Shown: positions 11,553 through 24,247 of the stretch, one piece after another
Layout: each line of letters opens with the position of its first letter
Position numbering within the stretch: the stretch's first letter is position 1
Position numbers and translations under genes: made by a program
The notes under the pieces: generated by a model
What the model was told of the DNA's origin: nothing
Seen by the model: only the letters and a program-made list of their open reading frames with translations
Database searches by the model: none
NCBI RefSeq assembly: GCF_011386835.1
Contig: NC_088798.1
Location: 7,626,001-7,690,000, forward strand
From: Chrysemys picta bellii
Taxonomy: Eukaryota > Chordata > Testudines > Emydidae
Direction: 5' to 3'
Length of the DNA: 64,000 bases

Positions 11553-11926
11553 CAGGGGTCAGCAACCTATGGCATGCGAGCTGATTGTCAGTGGCACTTT
11601 GCTTCCAGCCCGGGGTTCTGTTCGCCAGCCCCCTGCCAGCCAGGGTCCCGGCCGCCGGCCCCGCTCAGCCCACTGCTGGCCTGGATGGACTGAACCCCGG
11701 GCCGGCAGCAGGCTGAGCGGGGCCAGCGGCCAGGACCCCAGCTGGCAGGGGCCAGCGGACGGAACCCCAGACTGGCAACGGGTTGAGATGCTCAGCTCAC
11801 TGCCAGGCTTGGGCCCCAGCCAGCGGCCCCTGTAAATGTAAAATGTATGACTGGCACGCAAAACCTTCAATGAAAGTGAATAAATGAAGACTTGGCACAC
11901 CACTTCTGAAAGGTGGCCGACCCCTG
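11553..11926. mobile_element. second hAT element, 20 bp downstream
   Basis: A 374-bp element with ends CAGGGGTCAGCAACCT and AGGTGGCCGACCCCTG. The flanks are CTCTACAG (11,545-11,552) and CTCCACAG (11,927-11,934), seven of eight matching. The interior differs from the first element (tggcatgcgagctgattgtc and later aaaccttcaatgaaagtgaa), so these are two families of one superfamily rather than a tandem duplication. Confidence 0.85.
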
Positions 11927-11934
11927 CTCCACAG

Positions 11935-14900
11935 TGTTCACATGCTCAGTTCAGAAAGTGTTCTCTGTCAAGCATCAGTAAGGGCAGGGAGCCAGGCTGG
12001 GTATTATTGACATATTGGCACATCGAGGACAGAGTTGTGGCTGTGGGGAGGAGGTGACGTGTACCTTTAATTCCTGGTGTATTCCTTCGTTGCATGTTCC
12101 TGTTTTAAGAGATTCAAGGTTGCATTACTTTAACTTTTCAGTTCCCCATAATAAATTATTTTAACTCATCATTTGCTGTTTTGCAGAGGGTCAAGTATTG
12201 GTGCATTTCACATTTTAGAGGGTACAAGGCCCTGCTTAACCAGTGTTTTTTCCTCTCTGGGCCCCGCTGTTTGTCCATCACTCGCCAAAGAGTCTAAGGT
12301 TGCAGCTATGAGCATTCTGTAAGCAGACGTGTTAAAGCTTTTAGAATGCAATAGCTTTTGCAATATTTCGAATAGCCACCTTAATACCAACCGCCAGCAG
12401 CAATCAAGGGCAGTGCCGACTATAAATTGCATGAAGGTCAGATCCTTAGATTTGCCCTGCTCTGCACCAAAGAAGTTATAAGACTCTGACCATGTTGTTA
12501 GCAGCTCATTGAAATACTGAAACAAATAGAACTGGGGCTGTACTAGACTATTAAGGCTGCTGGTTCCAATTTTCAAAAGAACTCAGTACGGTGGGTGCCA
12601 AATTCTTTGGAAAATCTGCTCCAGTTGTAAGTACAAAGTATTTGAAATTCTGTCCCCCGCTGCAGAAGCTTCAGTTGTCATGCTGCATAATCCCTATTGA
12701 GAAAACAAAGGATCCCATCTCACTTTAACTAGTCTATGCAGAAATGGATCACGTAACATGCCATCGGAAGCCAAATTTGAAATCTGAGCAGTGGTAAACA
12801 GTGCCGGAGGGCACAACTTGCCCACGTGCAGAGGCTCAGAAGAAGGTTTCTGCACTGTTCAGAACCTACTCAAGCGAGACTCAAGTGCTACTGCCTGCAA
12901 GGACAGGGAGGAATTTCATCCTAGAGAGTGTGCATGTGCATCTCGCTGCAGTCATCTGTAAGTGACTGGCTTTAGGGTAGTAAAAACACCGTTTGATTGA
13001 GGTGGCAGTGGCCAACTCAAGCCAGTATAGGAATGAACAAAAAGTACAGCTTGCATCTTCCCCTTAACTTGACCGTTATCCACACAGAAAAACCCCTCAT
13101 GGGTGGCTGGCTGACACACACGTGAGCATTGGGCAGATCTTGAATAAGTTCACCATGTTACCCATTAACAAGGTATCCATAGTGTGGACACGGTGCTGCA
13201 ACCACCATTGAGGCGGTGCTCCAATGCCTTCCCAGGCTTCCTACAGGCCCCCACAACCCTATGGTATTTTCTTGTTAACTAACTGCTCCCTGCTGCTTGA
13301 CGGGAAGTCATCCACCACTGCAAATAGGCCTGTTCCTCTCTTCGTGTCCATGTCCCCACGCAGCTTCCATGCATCAGCTAGACTCATCCATCCCTGGTAC
13401 AGAACTCTTTTTTTTTTTTTTTTGGAGAATGCCCCCGCCCCAATGTGACAGCTCACGCATGCTGCCAGATGGCCAGGACCGGACACCATGGTACTTGTGG
13501 GTCTCTGGTGCAATGCAAGCAGGGCCCAGGGTTTCAGGAGCAAGAACCAAAATGCCAGGCTGTGTGATACTTCACAAACTGTCTGAGCACAGGCTCCATC
13601 AAACAGGACCTCAGTGCCAGGAGAAAAACCAAGGGATTAAGATGGCAGCGGATCCCAAGCTGGAGCACGCCAAGCCAGAACTAGCTTATCTGAGGCATTG
13701 CCAGGTTCATGCCATTTCCACCCAGGTTCTCCAGAAGGGCTAGACAAGTTCTCTCACACAACACTGCAAAAGTATTCACAGAGAGACACAGTTTATAGAA
13801 GTGCTACGAACCACGGGACGTGTCCCCAGCTGCCACACGTAAGCAAACAGAGCACCGCTATGGGCACAAGACATTTCGGCAATCTATCTCCTGCAGCAGT
13901 CATCTATTACCCTGTAGCGTGGCCGCTGCCTCGCCTGATAGGCTAATATGAGGACTAACGCAACAGTAGAGTCTGCTATGTGGTCACTCCCTCAATGTTC
14001 GGGGCAGATTCTTCTGACCACGTTCTGGAATAGGCACAAAGGCGGCTTATTTTTAAGAGAAATGTGTAATTTGCATTGCATCCGTTTAAAAAACAGCATT
14101 GGGGAAAATGTTCACGTGTGAGTTGCACAAGGCACATTCAATTTAGTAGGAGAGACTCAGACTTGTCTCAGTGCAAGAGTTCACATCAGTTTGAAGAAAA
14201 AAATTCCGCTGGAAGCACGGGCAAGTAACAGTGTCATTTTTTTTCATTAACCTACAGCCACTGTCTCTGCAGACGTGCAGCCATAAGTAAGATTACTGCT
14301 ATAATTTTGTCTGGTCCCCCGGGAAAAAGGTTTTGAGAACTTTAAAGGTTACTAAACAAGACTTAAACTGGAGGTAGTTTCAGTTTACTTTCAGATTTCA
14401 AAACCAAATCGCAGCTAGACACACATCAAAGCAGAAATGTCAGTAGTTTTGCTTTGTTCTTCGACACGGTAAAACCTACGACCCCCATAAATCAGATTCC
14501 CTCATATAGAAGAGCTGAAGGCCAAGTAAACAGCTTTTTAAAAAGCTTATTCTTCAGGAAAGACTATGGCAACAGAGTCCACGGGGCAGATTCTTCGGTC
14601 ACTTATGCAAGCTCTACACGGGTGTAACGCCACTGGTAAGTCCTGACTTACACCACTGTAAACAAGATCAGGATCAGAGTGGGCTTCCACTGAAGCCCCC
14701 CTTTAAACCATCTGAACAGAGGGGAAGCACTTTTTCAAAGCTAATGCTCCCCACGCTTGCTGCTTTGTAACATCACTGAATCTTGGAAGTTGGGGCTTGA
14801 TATTTGGCTCCTCTTATCTAATTATGTTATGCAGAAGCTAAAATGTCACCAGAGAAGTCCTGGCAAACAAATGCTTGGGTCAATTTCTAAAGGCTGAAAC

Positions 14901-17900
14901 TAAACGGAATAGAGCAAGAGAGTTCATCAGTGGATGTAACTTATGGCTTCATAGCCTGTAAGAGCGGTAAGCCAAGGTTGTATGGTGGGAATGGATTGCT
15001 TATAAAGTGGAAGATGAAGGTTTTCTTACAGGATGAGACAATCGAGCCCATGGGGATGAAGGACCGCTCTCCAGTTGCAGACATTTAATGGGGAAATGTA
15101 GCTTTCATGAAGACAGAAGACAACAAAGCAAAGCCTCATACCTTTACTCACGTGCTGCAGAACTCAGCTTTTGTACTTTTACGTCGTTATTCAACGACAA
15201 GTGTCATTTTCTGTGGGGACAAGTAGTATCTTCATCTCCAGCATTTAAGTTCTGACGCAACATTGGGCTGCACTGGAACATTCGAATATTTTATATACTT
15301 TGCACAAGCCACAATTAAATGAAATCCTCATACAACATGTTTTTATCTCGATTGGCCAGGTTACCATCAATTATTTATAATGCAAGTCACTAGAGCATAA
15401 TTCAGTGTTTTCTTTCCCCTGCTATTTTATCTCCTGACAAGTTTTACAAAAGAGAAGAATGGAATATAGCTTAGTTGCACTACATCCAAGATGCTGCCTA
15501 CACAAATGCCAGAGAGAGACGCTAAATGAACCCCAGAACATATGGCGCTCTGCTGACAGAGCTCAGAAACTGGTTCTGCATGAGCAACACGGAACATCTT
15601 GAAACGTACGAGACATATGTGTTTTAGGAAGAAGATTGAAGTGTTTCATAATAAAACAGGACAAAGTGAAATACAAGCGCTGTATAAAATTTTAATTAAA
15701 AATTGGTTTTACCCTTCAACGTGCATATACAATATGCTTCACAGATGGATTTCATATTTAAGTATTATCCAAACCAAAAACGTAAATGAGACAAATAAAG
15801 CCTTCAAAAAATGGCACAGAGGCTAAAATGTATGTAAACACTCCATGATTGTGGTGAAAACAAGGCAGGCAGGGAAAGCAACCTTCTGTCAAGTGTTTAC
15901 TACTGGAGTGCTGAATGAACCGGTTCACAGAGCTATCGCCTTTGAAAGAACACATGGAGCTCAAAGTCCAAAAATTCCAGTTGGTTTAATGATCTAAACA
16001 TAAGCATCCAATCTACAGAAGTTCGGAGAAGTGGATATTGGCTGTGTTACTTTCAAACGATTTATTTAAATGACTGTTTTATAAACCCCTCATCCATGGC
16101 ATCTGGGTGCGTTGATGCATATGGAAAGCGACGCATTAAACTGCCCCCAACAGACTGAACAAAGATCTCCTCCTTTTGTGTCACCCCAACCCATCCTAAG
16201 AAAAACCTCCCCAGCAATTCCACAGAGTTAAGTAAAAGCCTGACCAAAGAACAGCAGCTCACCCTATGCCCTGAAAGGTGGTAAACTCTGAGGAACAATG
16301 AGAGAAAGTTCTACAATCAAAGACTCTCCACCAAAACATGTCGGCCTCTAGGCCTAAAAGTTTTCAAAGCTAGGGACCATAGCAAGAGTAGCTCAGCTGA
16401 TAGCAGCCGTCATAATGGAGTATTGTGGGGAAAGTGGTTTCAGATGGCTAGGTGCCACGGCTCTGTTAGATCAAAACCAACCATCCTGACTGGATGGGAA
16501 TCCCCAGCAGAAAGCTTGCATGATCTCTGAAGTTGATATGCCAAAGGTAAGGTTTAAATTTCCTACAGGTTTTCATCCAGAAAATTATCCTGGATTTCAG
16601 AATAGTTTTCCCTCACAAAGCAAGCACATGAAACTACAAGGGTGGTAGGTGATTAGGGTGCGGGGAAAGGGGAGTGAGAGCAAGAGTTTCCTTGTCTCTT
16701 TTTTCAATCTGTGGTGACAACAGTCAACACTTTCAGAGCCACAATCCGCCCCCTCTTCTTTTTTTTAAAAGATTGGGATCAAGATGTTCTAGTGGCGACC
16801 ACTGATGATGGTTTGTGTGTTCGACCCCCCTACATGACAGAAATAGGAATTATTGGAAGACCTTAGTGATCTTTTCCTAGAATACCAATTTGTTTGTTAT
16901 GGGACATAGGACTTGATCTAAAAAGACTTCCCTCTTTACTGCATCATCTCTGTCAATGAGGTAGTTAGTTCAAGTTATACCCAAAGGCTGGCTTCTAGTG
17001 GTTTTATTGCTGTAGAATGGCTTGGTCACTGACTTCTAAAGTTTCAGGGTTTTCCCCATAAACTTTTTAGAGGAAAAAAAAAGCTCAAAAGTCCTTGTCA
17101 CACTCCACAACTAATTCCAATTTTTAAATCTTCTCAATAATAATCTCTGATAAATTTTATCATTCTCTTAATCAGACAAGTAAACTCACACTGTCATAAT
17201 TAAGACAGCTGTTAGACTTCACATGGTCCAAAGACTCTATTAAATTATAGTATTTATATACTGAGGCAACTAGCAAAATTTTGCTTTGCACAGTTCAATG
17301 TTGCTAAAATAACATCAAGTTTAGGACTTAGGAAGACGAAGATTATATAGTGATAGAATGACTCACCACCTTCCACTCTAAGTGCAAGGCACATTTGGAC
17401 CTTGACTCTACTAAGATAAATTAATAGCACAGCATACGTATGCATACATGTATACACACAGATGAAGTATCAGAACCTGTATAGAGTAGAAGAGACTCCA
17501 GTAGGAACAATGCAGGATTAGACATGCAGGATCAAGACCTAAACCAATGAGGTTGGCTAGGATTTTTATTATAATGATTAGACTCTAAGCCACAAGCTGT
17601 CAGAGTTGTATATTCTCTTTCTCAATGGACTCTGTCAGATTTAACATCAGACTCCCATCTCAACAGGAATAGTGCTTGTTTAAATTTTGACAGTTACATG
17701 ATAAAAAAAAGTAAGAAATTGGGAAATCTACAGTAAAGCCCTTTTTATTGAATAGTAGATGGGACTTGGTGAGGTTATTTTTTTAGGAATAAATCGCTTC
17801 TGTAACAAATTCTCTCTCAGGATCTTTAAGCACTTTTCCCTGTGTAGGAGAGGTATAGTCTCCCTATTTTATGGATAGGGTAACAAAGGCACAAAAAGGC

Positions 17901-17957
17901 AGAGTGATTCACCACAGACTTCCCAAGTCTTCTTGTTCCCAGTTCTATAACTTAACC
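11935..17957. other. intergenic DNA, little recognised
   Basis: Six kilobases without a supported exon. There is a run of T at about 13,407-13,424. A segment at 14,580-14,670 (gggtgtaacgccactggtaa then cttacaccactgtaaac) matches a common amniote dispersed repeat. At 17,822-17,950 lies an old repeat (gtctccctattttatggata then ggcagagtgattcacc). The rest is AT-rich single-copy-looking DNA. Open frames at 13,297-13,743 and similar have no family resemblance. Confidence 0.45.
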
Positions 17958-18408
17958 ACAAGGAGAGGTTACTCACCTTGTGCAGTGTCTGGAGTTCTTG
18001 GAGATACGTCCCCGGGGTGCTCCATTTCAGGTCCGAATGCGCTCTGTGCCTTTATCAGAGAAGTGCCCGTTCATCCCACGCATGCGCCCTGTGACCAAGC
18101 CTATATAGGGCTGAGTGGGCAAACCGCCCTCTGTTCCTTCTGTACTACAAAGTCCCACAAAGGAATCTCTGAAGCAGAAGGGTGATTAGTGGAGCTCCCA
18201 CAGGGACACACATCTCTAAGAACTCTAGTTACTGCACATGGTGAGTAACTTCTTCTCCTTCATCGAGTAGTGTCTTATGGGTGCTCCACTTCAGGTGACT
18301 TCCTAGCCGTAGCCCCTTAAGGAAGCAGAAGGTTCATAACAGAGTCCAGCACCGAAGAAAGGACTGTGTTGTCTATGTAGAATCTGATCTTACAGCATGA
18401 CCCAAAAC

Positions 18409-19100
18409 CTAATGGTTGGGAAAAGCAAGTACTGAGGTCCACATTGCAGCGCTGCAGATTTCCACAACTGAAACGACCTCAAGTTGGGCTACAGTTGTAG
18501 ACTGTGACTGAGTAGAATGTGCAGTCACTTGTAGCGGAGGTTGAACATCAGCCAAACTGTAACAGGTAAGAATACATTCAGAGATCCATTTAGAGAGTCG
18601 CTGCATGGAGATGGTGGATCCCCTAGGCCTGTCTGCAATAATGGCAAAAGTCTAGGGGACTTCCTGAATGGTTCATGGTTCAGTTTTGTCCAAGTAAAAG
18701 GTGAATGCCCCTTTAACATCTAGTGTATGGAAGGTGGCTTTGGGTATTATCTTATGCAGCTTAGGAAAGAAAACTGGAAAGTGAATAATCTGGTTAATGT
18801 GAAACTCAGAAGAAACCTTAGGTAAAAGTTTTGGATGGGGTTGTAATGATACCTTCTCCCTGGAGAAGACAGTAAATGGAGGGCCTGCCATTAGAGCCCC
18901 AATCTTCCCAACCCTTCGAGCAAAAGTGATGGCCACCAAACAGGACATCTTCATAGGCAAATGTAACAGAGAGCATGTAGCTGATGGCTCAAAGGGCTGT
19001 TTCATGAGACAGTTAAGGACAAGACTGAGATCCTAAAGCAGAACAGATCTCTAATTTACAGAACAAGTTTCATAAGACCTTTCAGGAACCTCCTTGTGGC
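18409..19100 (-). pseudogene. DIRS tyrosine recombinase remnant
   Basis: Minus-strand frames read KQPFEPSATCSLLHLPMK, then AITFARRVGKIGALMAGPPF, KVSSEFHINQIIHFPVFFP, HTLDVKGAFTFYLDKTEP, then KWISECILTCYSLADVQP, AHSTQS and EICSAAMWTS. This is the order of the C-terminal catalytic half of a DIRS tyrosine recombinase. The conserved HxxR box appears as AHSTQS, so its Arg is lost, one sign of inactivity along with the frame breaks. The protein would integrate the element's circular DNA copy. Confidence 0.8.
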
Positions 19101-19876
19101 TAGATATGTGAAAACTGAGAAACCTTCTACTGGTGAGTGGAAAGTTGTTATTAATTCTAAGTGAACCTTGATGGAACTCTCAGATAGATCTGATATCTTC
19201 AGTTCCAACAGGTAAATACAAGACTGTGGAAAGAGATGACTGGACAGCTGAGTGATGAAAGTAGTTATACCAAAGATGATATCTTCTCCATTTCTGGAGG
19301 TAAGTGCATCTTGTAGATTTTTTCCTGCTATTTAACAGTACAGGTTGTACTCCTGATGAACAGGACACCCCTAATTCCAAGAATCATTGAGGAACCGTGC
19401 CTGGAGTTGCAGAACATTCAGATTGGGGTGAAGTGTTTGACCTGTATTCTGAGACAATAGTTGAGAATTGAGGGCAAGAGGTGAGTTCGATGAGGTAAGG
19501 AAGCCAAACCTGCCTTGGCCAAGTTGGTGCAATCAAAATGACCCTGGCTTGGTCCTGCTTGATCGTGTTGAAACCTTTAAAAGCAGTGAAATCAGTGGAT
19601 AAGCATCAATAAGACCCTTTGTTCATGTAATGAGAAAGGTGGCTGCTAGAGATAAAGGCTTGAGTCCTCTTCTGGAGCAGATTTTTTTGCACTCTGTGTT
19701 GGCTGCAGTGGTGCAAAAGTCAACCTCTGGAAACCTCCAAATTAGGAATATTTTGTAGAGACTCACAAGTCCAACTCCCATTCGCAATTTAGGGTAAAAT
19801 GTCTGCTGACATCATTTGCCATGGTGTTTTGTATACCTGGGAAGTAAGAAGCTGAAATGACTCTCTGGTTGACTAT

Positions 19877-20158
19877 TTACCAATTCCAAATCTTTATCGA
19901 TTCGGTGCAGAGCGAGGGGGGACACACTCCCTGCTGACAAATAATATAATATATACAAGCTATGTTGTCCATCATGATCTTGATTGACTTGTTTTTGATT
20001 AGGGGAAGAAAGTAGAGGCAAACATTTCTGACCACCCTCAATTCTAGCAGATTGATGTGCAAGCACTGTTCTTGTTGTGACCGTTTGCCTTGGGATACAT
20101 GAGGATCCAAGTGTGCTCCCCATCCCAAGAGAGAAGAGTCTGATGTTATCATGACCAT
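19877..20158 (-). pseudogene. DIRS RNase H remnant
   Basis: A 93-codon minus-strand frame contains ITSDSSLLGWGAHLDP, INLLELRVVRNVCLYFLP and IMMDNIACIYYIICQQG. These match the DIRS RNase H pattern (T.DAS..GWGA, LELRAV, DN..A..Y...QGG). The first catalytic Asp position is D in TSDSS. The domain would degrade the RNA strand during copying. It lies directly downstream of the RT remnant. Confidence 0.8.
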
Positions 20159-20489
20159 AGGGGGATGCTGGATGAACAGGATTCTTGCGCAAGGATCCTT
20201 CCACGAGGTGAATGGCTAAGTATAGTTTCAGACTGTTTGTTGGATATAGATGCTGTTCTGACAGTATGTCCTGGACATACTGAAGATGTAACCTGGTGTT
20301 CTATGTTACGAAAACGCAAGCTACCAGATGACCCACAAGTTGCAGCCATGTTCTAGCTGGTATGTGAGGCCTGAACTGCATTCTTTGGATAGAGCAAAAA
20401 ACCCGTCTGGAGACTTGCTCATCATCGAACCCAGGAACATTGCTATAAAAAATATACGCAGTATAGGGGTCAAGGCCGATTTCTCAATA

Positions 20490-20930
20490 TTTATTTCCAC
20501 AGTCTACACTGTGGAAAATTTAAATTGTTGTTTGAATTGCTGAAAACACCTCCTGATAAGACCACCCTTTGAGGAGCCAGTCGCTGAGGTACAGACAGAC
20601 TTATTCCTAGACGATGGAGGTAGGCGACTACAATCACCGTTATTTTTGAGAAAATCATTGAGGTGGAAGAATGGCTGAAGGGTAGGAATTGGTAGTGATC
20701 GACTATGAAATGAAGAAATCTTTTGAGAGAGGGATGAATTGCACGACATAAGTAAGCATCTTTGAGGTCAAGAGTTGCAAACCAGTCCCTGGACTTGGGG
20801 GAGGAAATTATAGCTGCTAGGGAAATCATTCTGAATGTCTGATGTACTTAATTGTTTGAGATCTACTTTTGGCCTCCAACCCGTTTTCCTTGGGTAACAG
20901 AATATACCTTTGACAAAGCCCTTGTCCTTT
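20490..20930 (-). pseudogene. DIRS reverse transcriptase remnant
   Basis: Minus-strand reading gives WFATLDLKDAYLCRAIHPSL, YQFLPFSHSSTSMIFSKI and VVAYLHRLGISL, followed in another frame by YLSDWLLKG. These align with RT motifs A (LDLKDAY), B-like (LPFG..) and C, where the usual DDW is changed to SDW. The catalytic core is therefore damaged as well as frameshifted. Confidence 0.75.
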
Positions 20931-21587
20931 ATGTTGAAGTGGAACTGGTTTTATAGCCCTTTGACTTCACAGTGATGTGATCTTGTGTCAGCAATTGATC
21001 GTGAGAAGGTCCCTGAAGGGAGAAGGAAAAGGCAGGTGGGAGGGCAGGATGGAGATAAATTGGATCATATAACCAGAAGTAACAGCAGCTGATACCTATT
21101 TGTCTGATGCATGGGAGACAGTAACCTATTGGTATAGCAAGAGACAGTGTCCAAATTAAGGGAAAGGGGTGGAATAGTGTAGCCGAGAAACCCTATCAGG
21201 TGGTTCAAACTCTCGGCTAAACCCTCAAAAGTGAAGTTTGGGAAATGTTGATCGGCTCGGATGAAGTATTCAAGTTAGTCCCTGGCTCCTTTTTAGAAAA
21301 TCTTGACCTCTTAGCCGGCGGTTCAGATGGTCTACGGAGGGTGGAGCATTAAGCAGGATGGGATCTTTGCACGGATTGAGTCCTGCTGAATTTCTTTTTA
21401 TTTGCAGGCATGTATATCTCCAGGAACCTAAGCGTAGACCTAGAGTCATTTAGGGAATGAAGTGAGCTGTCTGTGGAGTCCGCACATCACTACTGCAGTG
21501 GAAATAGACCTGGCTGCAGTGTCACCCACATCAAGTAAAGCCTGCAAAGATGTCTTTGCCACGAGCTAACCCTCCTTTATTATGGCA

Positions 21588-22216
21588 CTATACGGATCTC
21601 GGTAAATGGTCAATGAAAGCATTAAACGTCTCATAATTCTGGTAGTTACATTTCAACACCAGTGTTTGGTGACTCACAATCCCAAACTGTAATGTTGCCA
21701 AAGAGTAGCTTTTATGACCAAAAAACTCCAGCCACTTCTGGTCCTTGTTATACGGGGTAGCTTTAGAAATACGCTGACTCCCCCTTTCATTAACTGTGTC
21801 CATGACTAGAGAATTTGGTGCCAGATATACCTATCTCATAGAACTGGAAGGGACCTTGAAAGGTCATCGAGTCCAGTCCCCTGCCTTCACTAGCAGGACC
21901 AATTTTTTGCCCCAGATCCCTAAATGGCCCCCTCAAGGATTGAACTCACAATCTTGGGTTTAGCAGGCCAAACCACTGGGGCACATCTCCTTGTGAAAAC
22001 AAAAACTCACTATGTCCCCAGCCAGGGATTCTATTTTTTATTGGCATACTTGCACGTAGGGGGTTCCACTGCTGGAGTTTTCCAGATGGTCTGGGCTGGC
22101 TCAAGGAGAGCATCATTAATTGGCAGTGCCACCTGTGCTGAAGTAGAAGTCTGCAATATGGCCAGGAGCTTGTAAAGGGAAGGTGGGTGAGAAAGGACCG
22201 AAGGCGCTGCACTCAC
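21588..22216 (-). pseudogene. DIRS gag-like remnant split by a SINE
   Basis: The 5' part (22,216-22,000) reads LPINDALLEPAQTIWKTPAV and PPTCKYANKK. After the SINE the frame resumes at 21,803 with VNERGSQRISKATPYNKDQK and FFGHKSYSLATLQFGIVSHQ. Both match the vertebrate DIRS gag-like protein that binds the element's RNA. The two halves sit on either side of the inserted SINE at 21,831-21,990. Confidence 0.7.
21831..21990 (-). mobile_element. tortoise Pol III (Cry I type) SINE in DIRS gag
   Basis: On the minus strand this copy has a tRNA-derived head, seen here as the reverse complement of ctcaaggattgaactcacaa (B box) and ggtttagcaggccaaacc. A middle part (cagatccctaaatggccc) follows, then a CR1-like tail (reverse of ctcatagaactggaagggac). 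Tortoise SINEs derive from tRNA-Lys and share their 3' end with CR1, whose enzyme mobilises them. The tRNA start is slightly altered (ccactggggcaca). Confidence 0.85.
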
Positions 22217-22378
22217 ACAGCCCTATATAGCCTCAGAATGGGGCATGTGGATGTGTAGGGCGCAGGCGAAGTCTGAATGGGCACTGCTACCAAAAATCTC
22301 CGATCAGCGGCACAGGTGCATGTGCACCTGAAGTGAGGCACCCATAGGGACACACCTCAAAGAAGACTAGCTTCTTTT

Positions 22379-24069
22379 AACAGATTTCTTAGTTTTCTGG
22401 TGACTCACTGAAAACTTCAGGTGAAGAAATCTTGAAGAGCTAGTCTATAAAAACCCAAACCACATACAGTACAGAGAACCTGGAGCACTTTCCTCATCAA
22501 ATGAGTTGAAAGAAGTTCAAATTTTTAGCCTAAAAATTCTCAGTGTCTTCATTACCCGAGGCGTTCCACATCGTCCGCTCCATCTGACATGCTCAAGGGA
22601 CCAGACTGAGGCTTCTATCCTTCTAGCTGGGAAGCTAGATAATGCTGATCCTTAAAGAGCTTGACACTTCCACCTCTTAATCACTACAGGGCAATGCTGA
22701 GGGATTTTTAAAGTGACTGCTATTTAGCAAAGAGCCTGACTTGTGATTGAGCCCCAGTGTTTGTACAGTTTGTGTTTGCGCAAACCAAGTTTCTGCCCCA
22801 GTGGGAATTGAGACAAAAGTAGCCTCAGTTTGACTTATTAAAAGAAAAGTGATTAAAATATTACGCTGATTACATTGTGTGTCACACACAATACCAAAAA
22901 GGCAAATAATGTCTGGTTAGAATACTCCCGGGCTATGACAGTCCAGGGGAGGAAAAAAAGACTGATGCAATAAACTCTAATTCTCTCAATCTATCCCATT
23001 ATTTCTAGATTTGAGTAGGCAGGTAAAATGGTGGTGGTGGAATTATGCCATCCTACTGTCACTAACACACCACTTTGTGGATGGCAAAAGATAAGGACTG
23101 AGCAAGAAAATGCTATTTAAAGCTCTGCTCAGGAACCTAGAAATTTGCATTTGATAGAAGGGATTTAAATTGTATTAGAAGGCAAGGTGCACTAAACAAT
23201 CACAGTTTATTACTATGTTGGTTCACTGCCTGAGACTATACTTATCGCACACTGCAGTAGCAGAGGAGAATCAGTCTTCTCTGCACTTGAGTTATATGCA
23301 TATTAATAGAAGGTTAGCCAAGCACACAAACAGGGGAGGGGGCCAAACACTTGTTTTAAAAACGGCTTGCAGATTTCAGAGGGACAGAGCTGTGTGGCTT
23401 GACTCTTAAGTCACATTTCGCATACACGTTTTCCCCTAACAACAGAACTGGATTCCAATACAGGCTTTGGAAGAAAACCCTCAGCTATATCAAGGTGTAC
23501 ATATTACAAGCACAATCCTGCTATCAGAGAGGTGGTTAGCGGATACTGATGATACTAGCTGATTCTAAGAGGCAAAACATCTACACACAATAGGAGCAGG
23601 GCCAAAGGGTGGCCATTCCATTTATAGCACACGTTACGTTATATAGCAAAACTTCATATGGAGAATATTCCTATCCAGCAAAATTCAAATATGAACGCTT
23701 CATTTCCTCTCCCATTCTTCCTAAAGGAAGCCCAGACTAAGCAAGCCTGTAAGTTCCCCACAAATTTAAAGAACCAGGATTGCCACCTGTCAATCAGGCT
23801 AAAATGGAACTTAAATTACAGCCTCGTCTTTCCCACCAAACTCCTGCCCCTTTAGCCCACACTTTCTTTCTATGCTCCAACTCATTATCCTGTCTTCCCC
23901 CATTCCTTGATTTTCTGGCTGCACATGTGGGGCTGGGGTCTCCAGTCTCACACACAAGGAGATGGCACCTCTATGTTCAGCACCTCCCATGTGTTTAACT
24001 AATTGGGCTCAAATTAGTAACTAATTGACTGAATCAGCCGAGATGGGTAGTGGTGAGTAGCACTCCTAT
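22379..24069. other. intergenic DNA, no gene recognised
   Basis: AT-rich sequence without a supported exon. The phrase gcagatttcagagggacaga near 23,370 looks like a repeat edge but was not assigned. Confidence 0.4.
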
Positions 24070-24247
24070 ATCACAGAATATCAGGGTTAGAAGGGACCTC
24101 AGGAGGTCATCTAGTCCACCCCCCTGCTCAAGGCAGGACCAATCCCCAGTCAGATTTTTGCCCCCGATCCCTAAATGGCCCCCTCAAGGACTGAACTCAC
24201 AACCCTGGGTTTAGCAGGCCAATGCTCAAACCACTGAGCTACCCCTT
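24070..24247 (-). mobile_element. full-length tortoise Pol III (Cry I type) SINE
   Basis: Minus strand, head to tail: a tRNA-like A box (TAGCTCAGTGGTTTGAGC), a B box (TGAGTTCAGTCC), the linker GGGGGCCATTTAGGGATC, then the CR1-derived tail TGACCTCCTGAGGTCCCTTC and TTCTAACCCTGATATTCTGT. It is better preserved than the copy at 21,831-21,990. It is not a functional tRNA gene: no folding acceptor stem is evident and the CR1 tail continues directly. Confidence 0.9.

Larger units (their letters stand above)
17958..22378 (-). mobile_element. DIRS-type retrotransposon, nearly complete but dead
   Basis: A 4.4-kb minus-strand element with gag, reverse transcriptase, RNase H and tyrosine recombinase remnants in that order (22.2 to 18.4 kb), the DIRS-1 plan. 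The outer ends are inverted copies of each other: 17,963-18,130 reads ttactcaccttgtgcagtg ... gctccatttcagg ... tatatagggctg, and the reverse complement of 22,190-22,370 reads gaggtgtgtccctatgggtg ... tcacttcagg ... tatatagggctg. A further inverted copy of the left end at 18,182-18,255 fits the internal complementary region DIRS elements use to rebuild their ends through a circle. DIRS insert by recombinase and leave no target duplication. Every ORF has stops or frameshifts, and a SINE splits gag. The domains are listed separately. Confidence 0.85.

Noticed and set aside
24070..24247. Functional tRNA gene
   Set aside because: A and B boxes are present but the sequence continues into a CR1 tail; it is a SINE.
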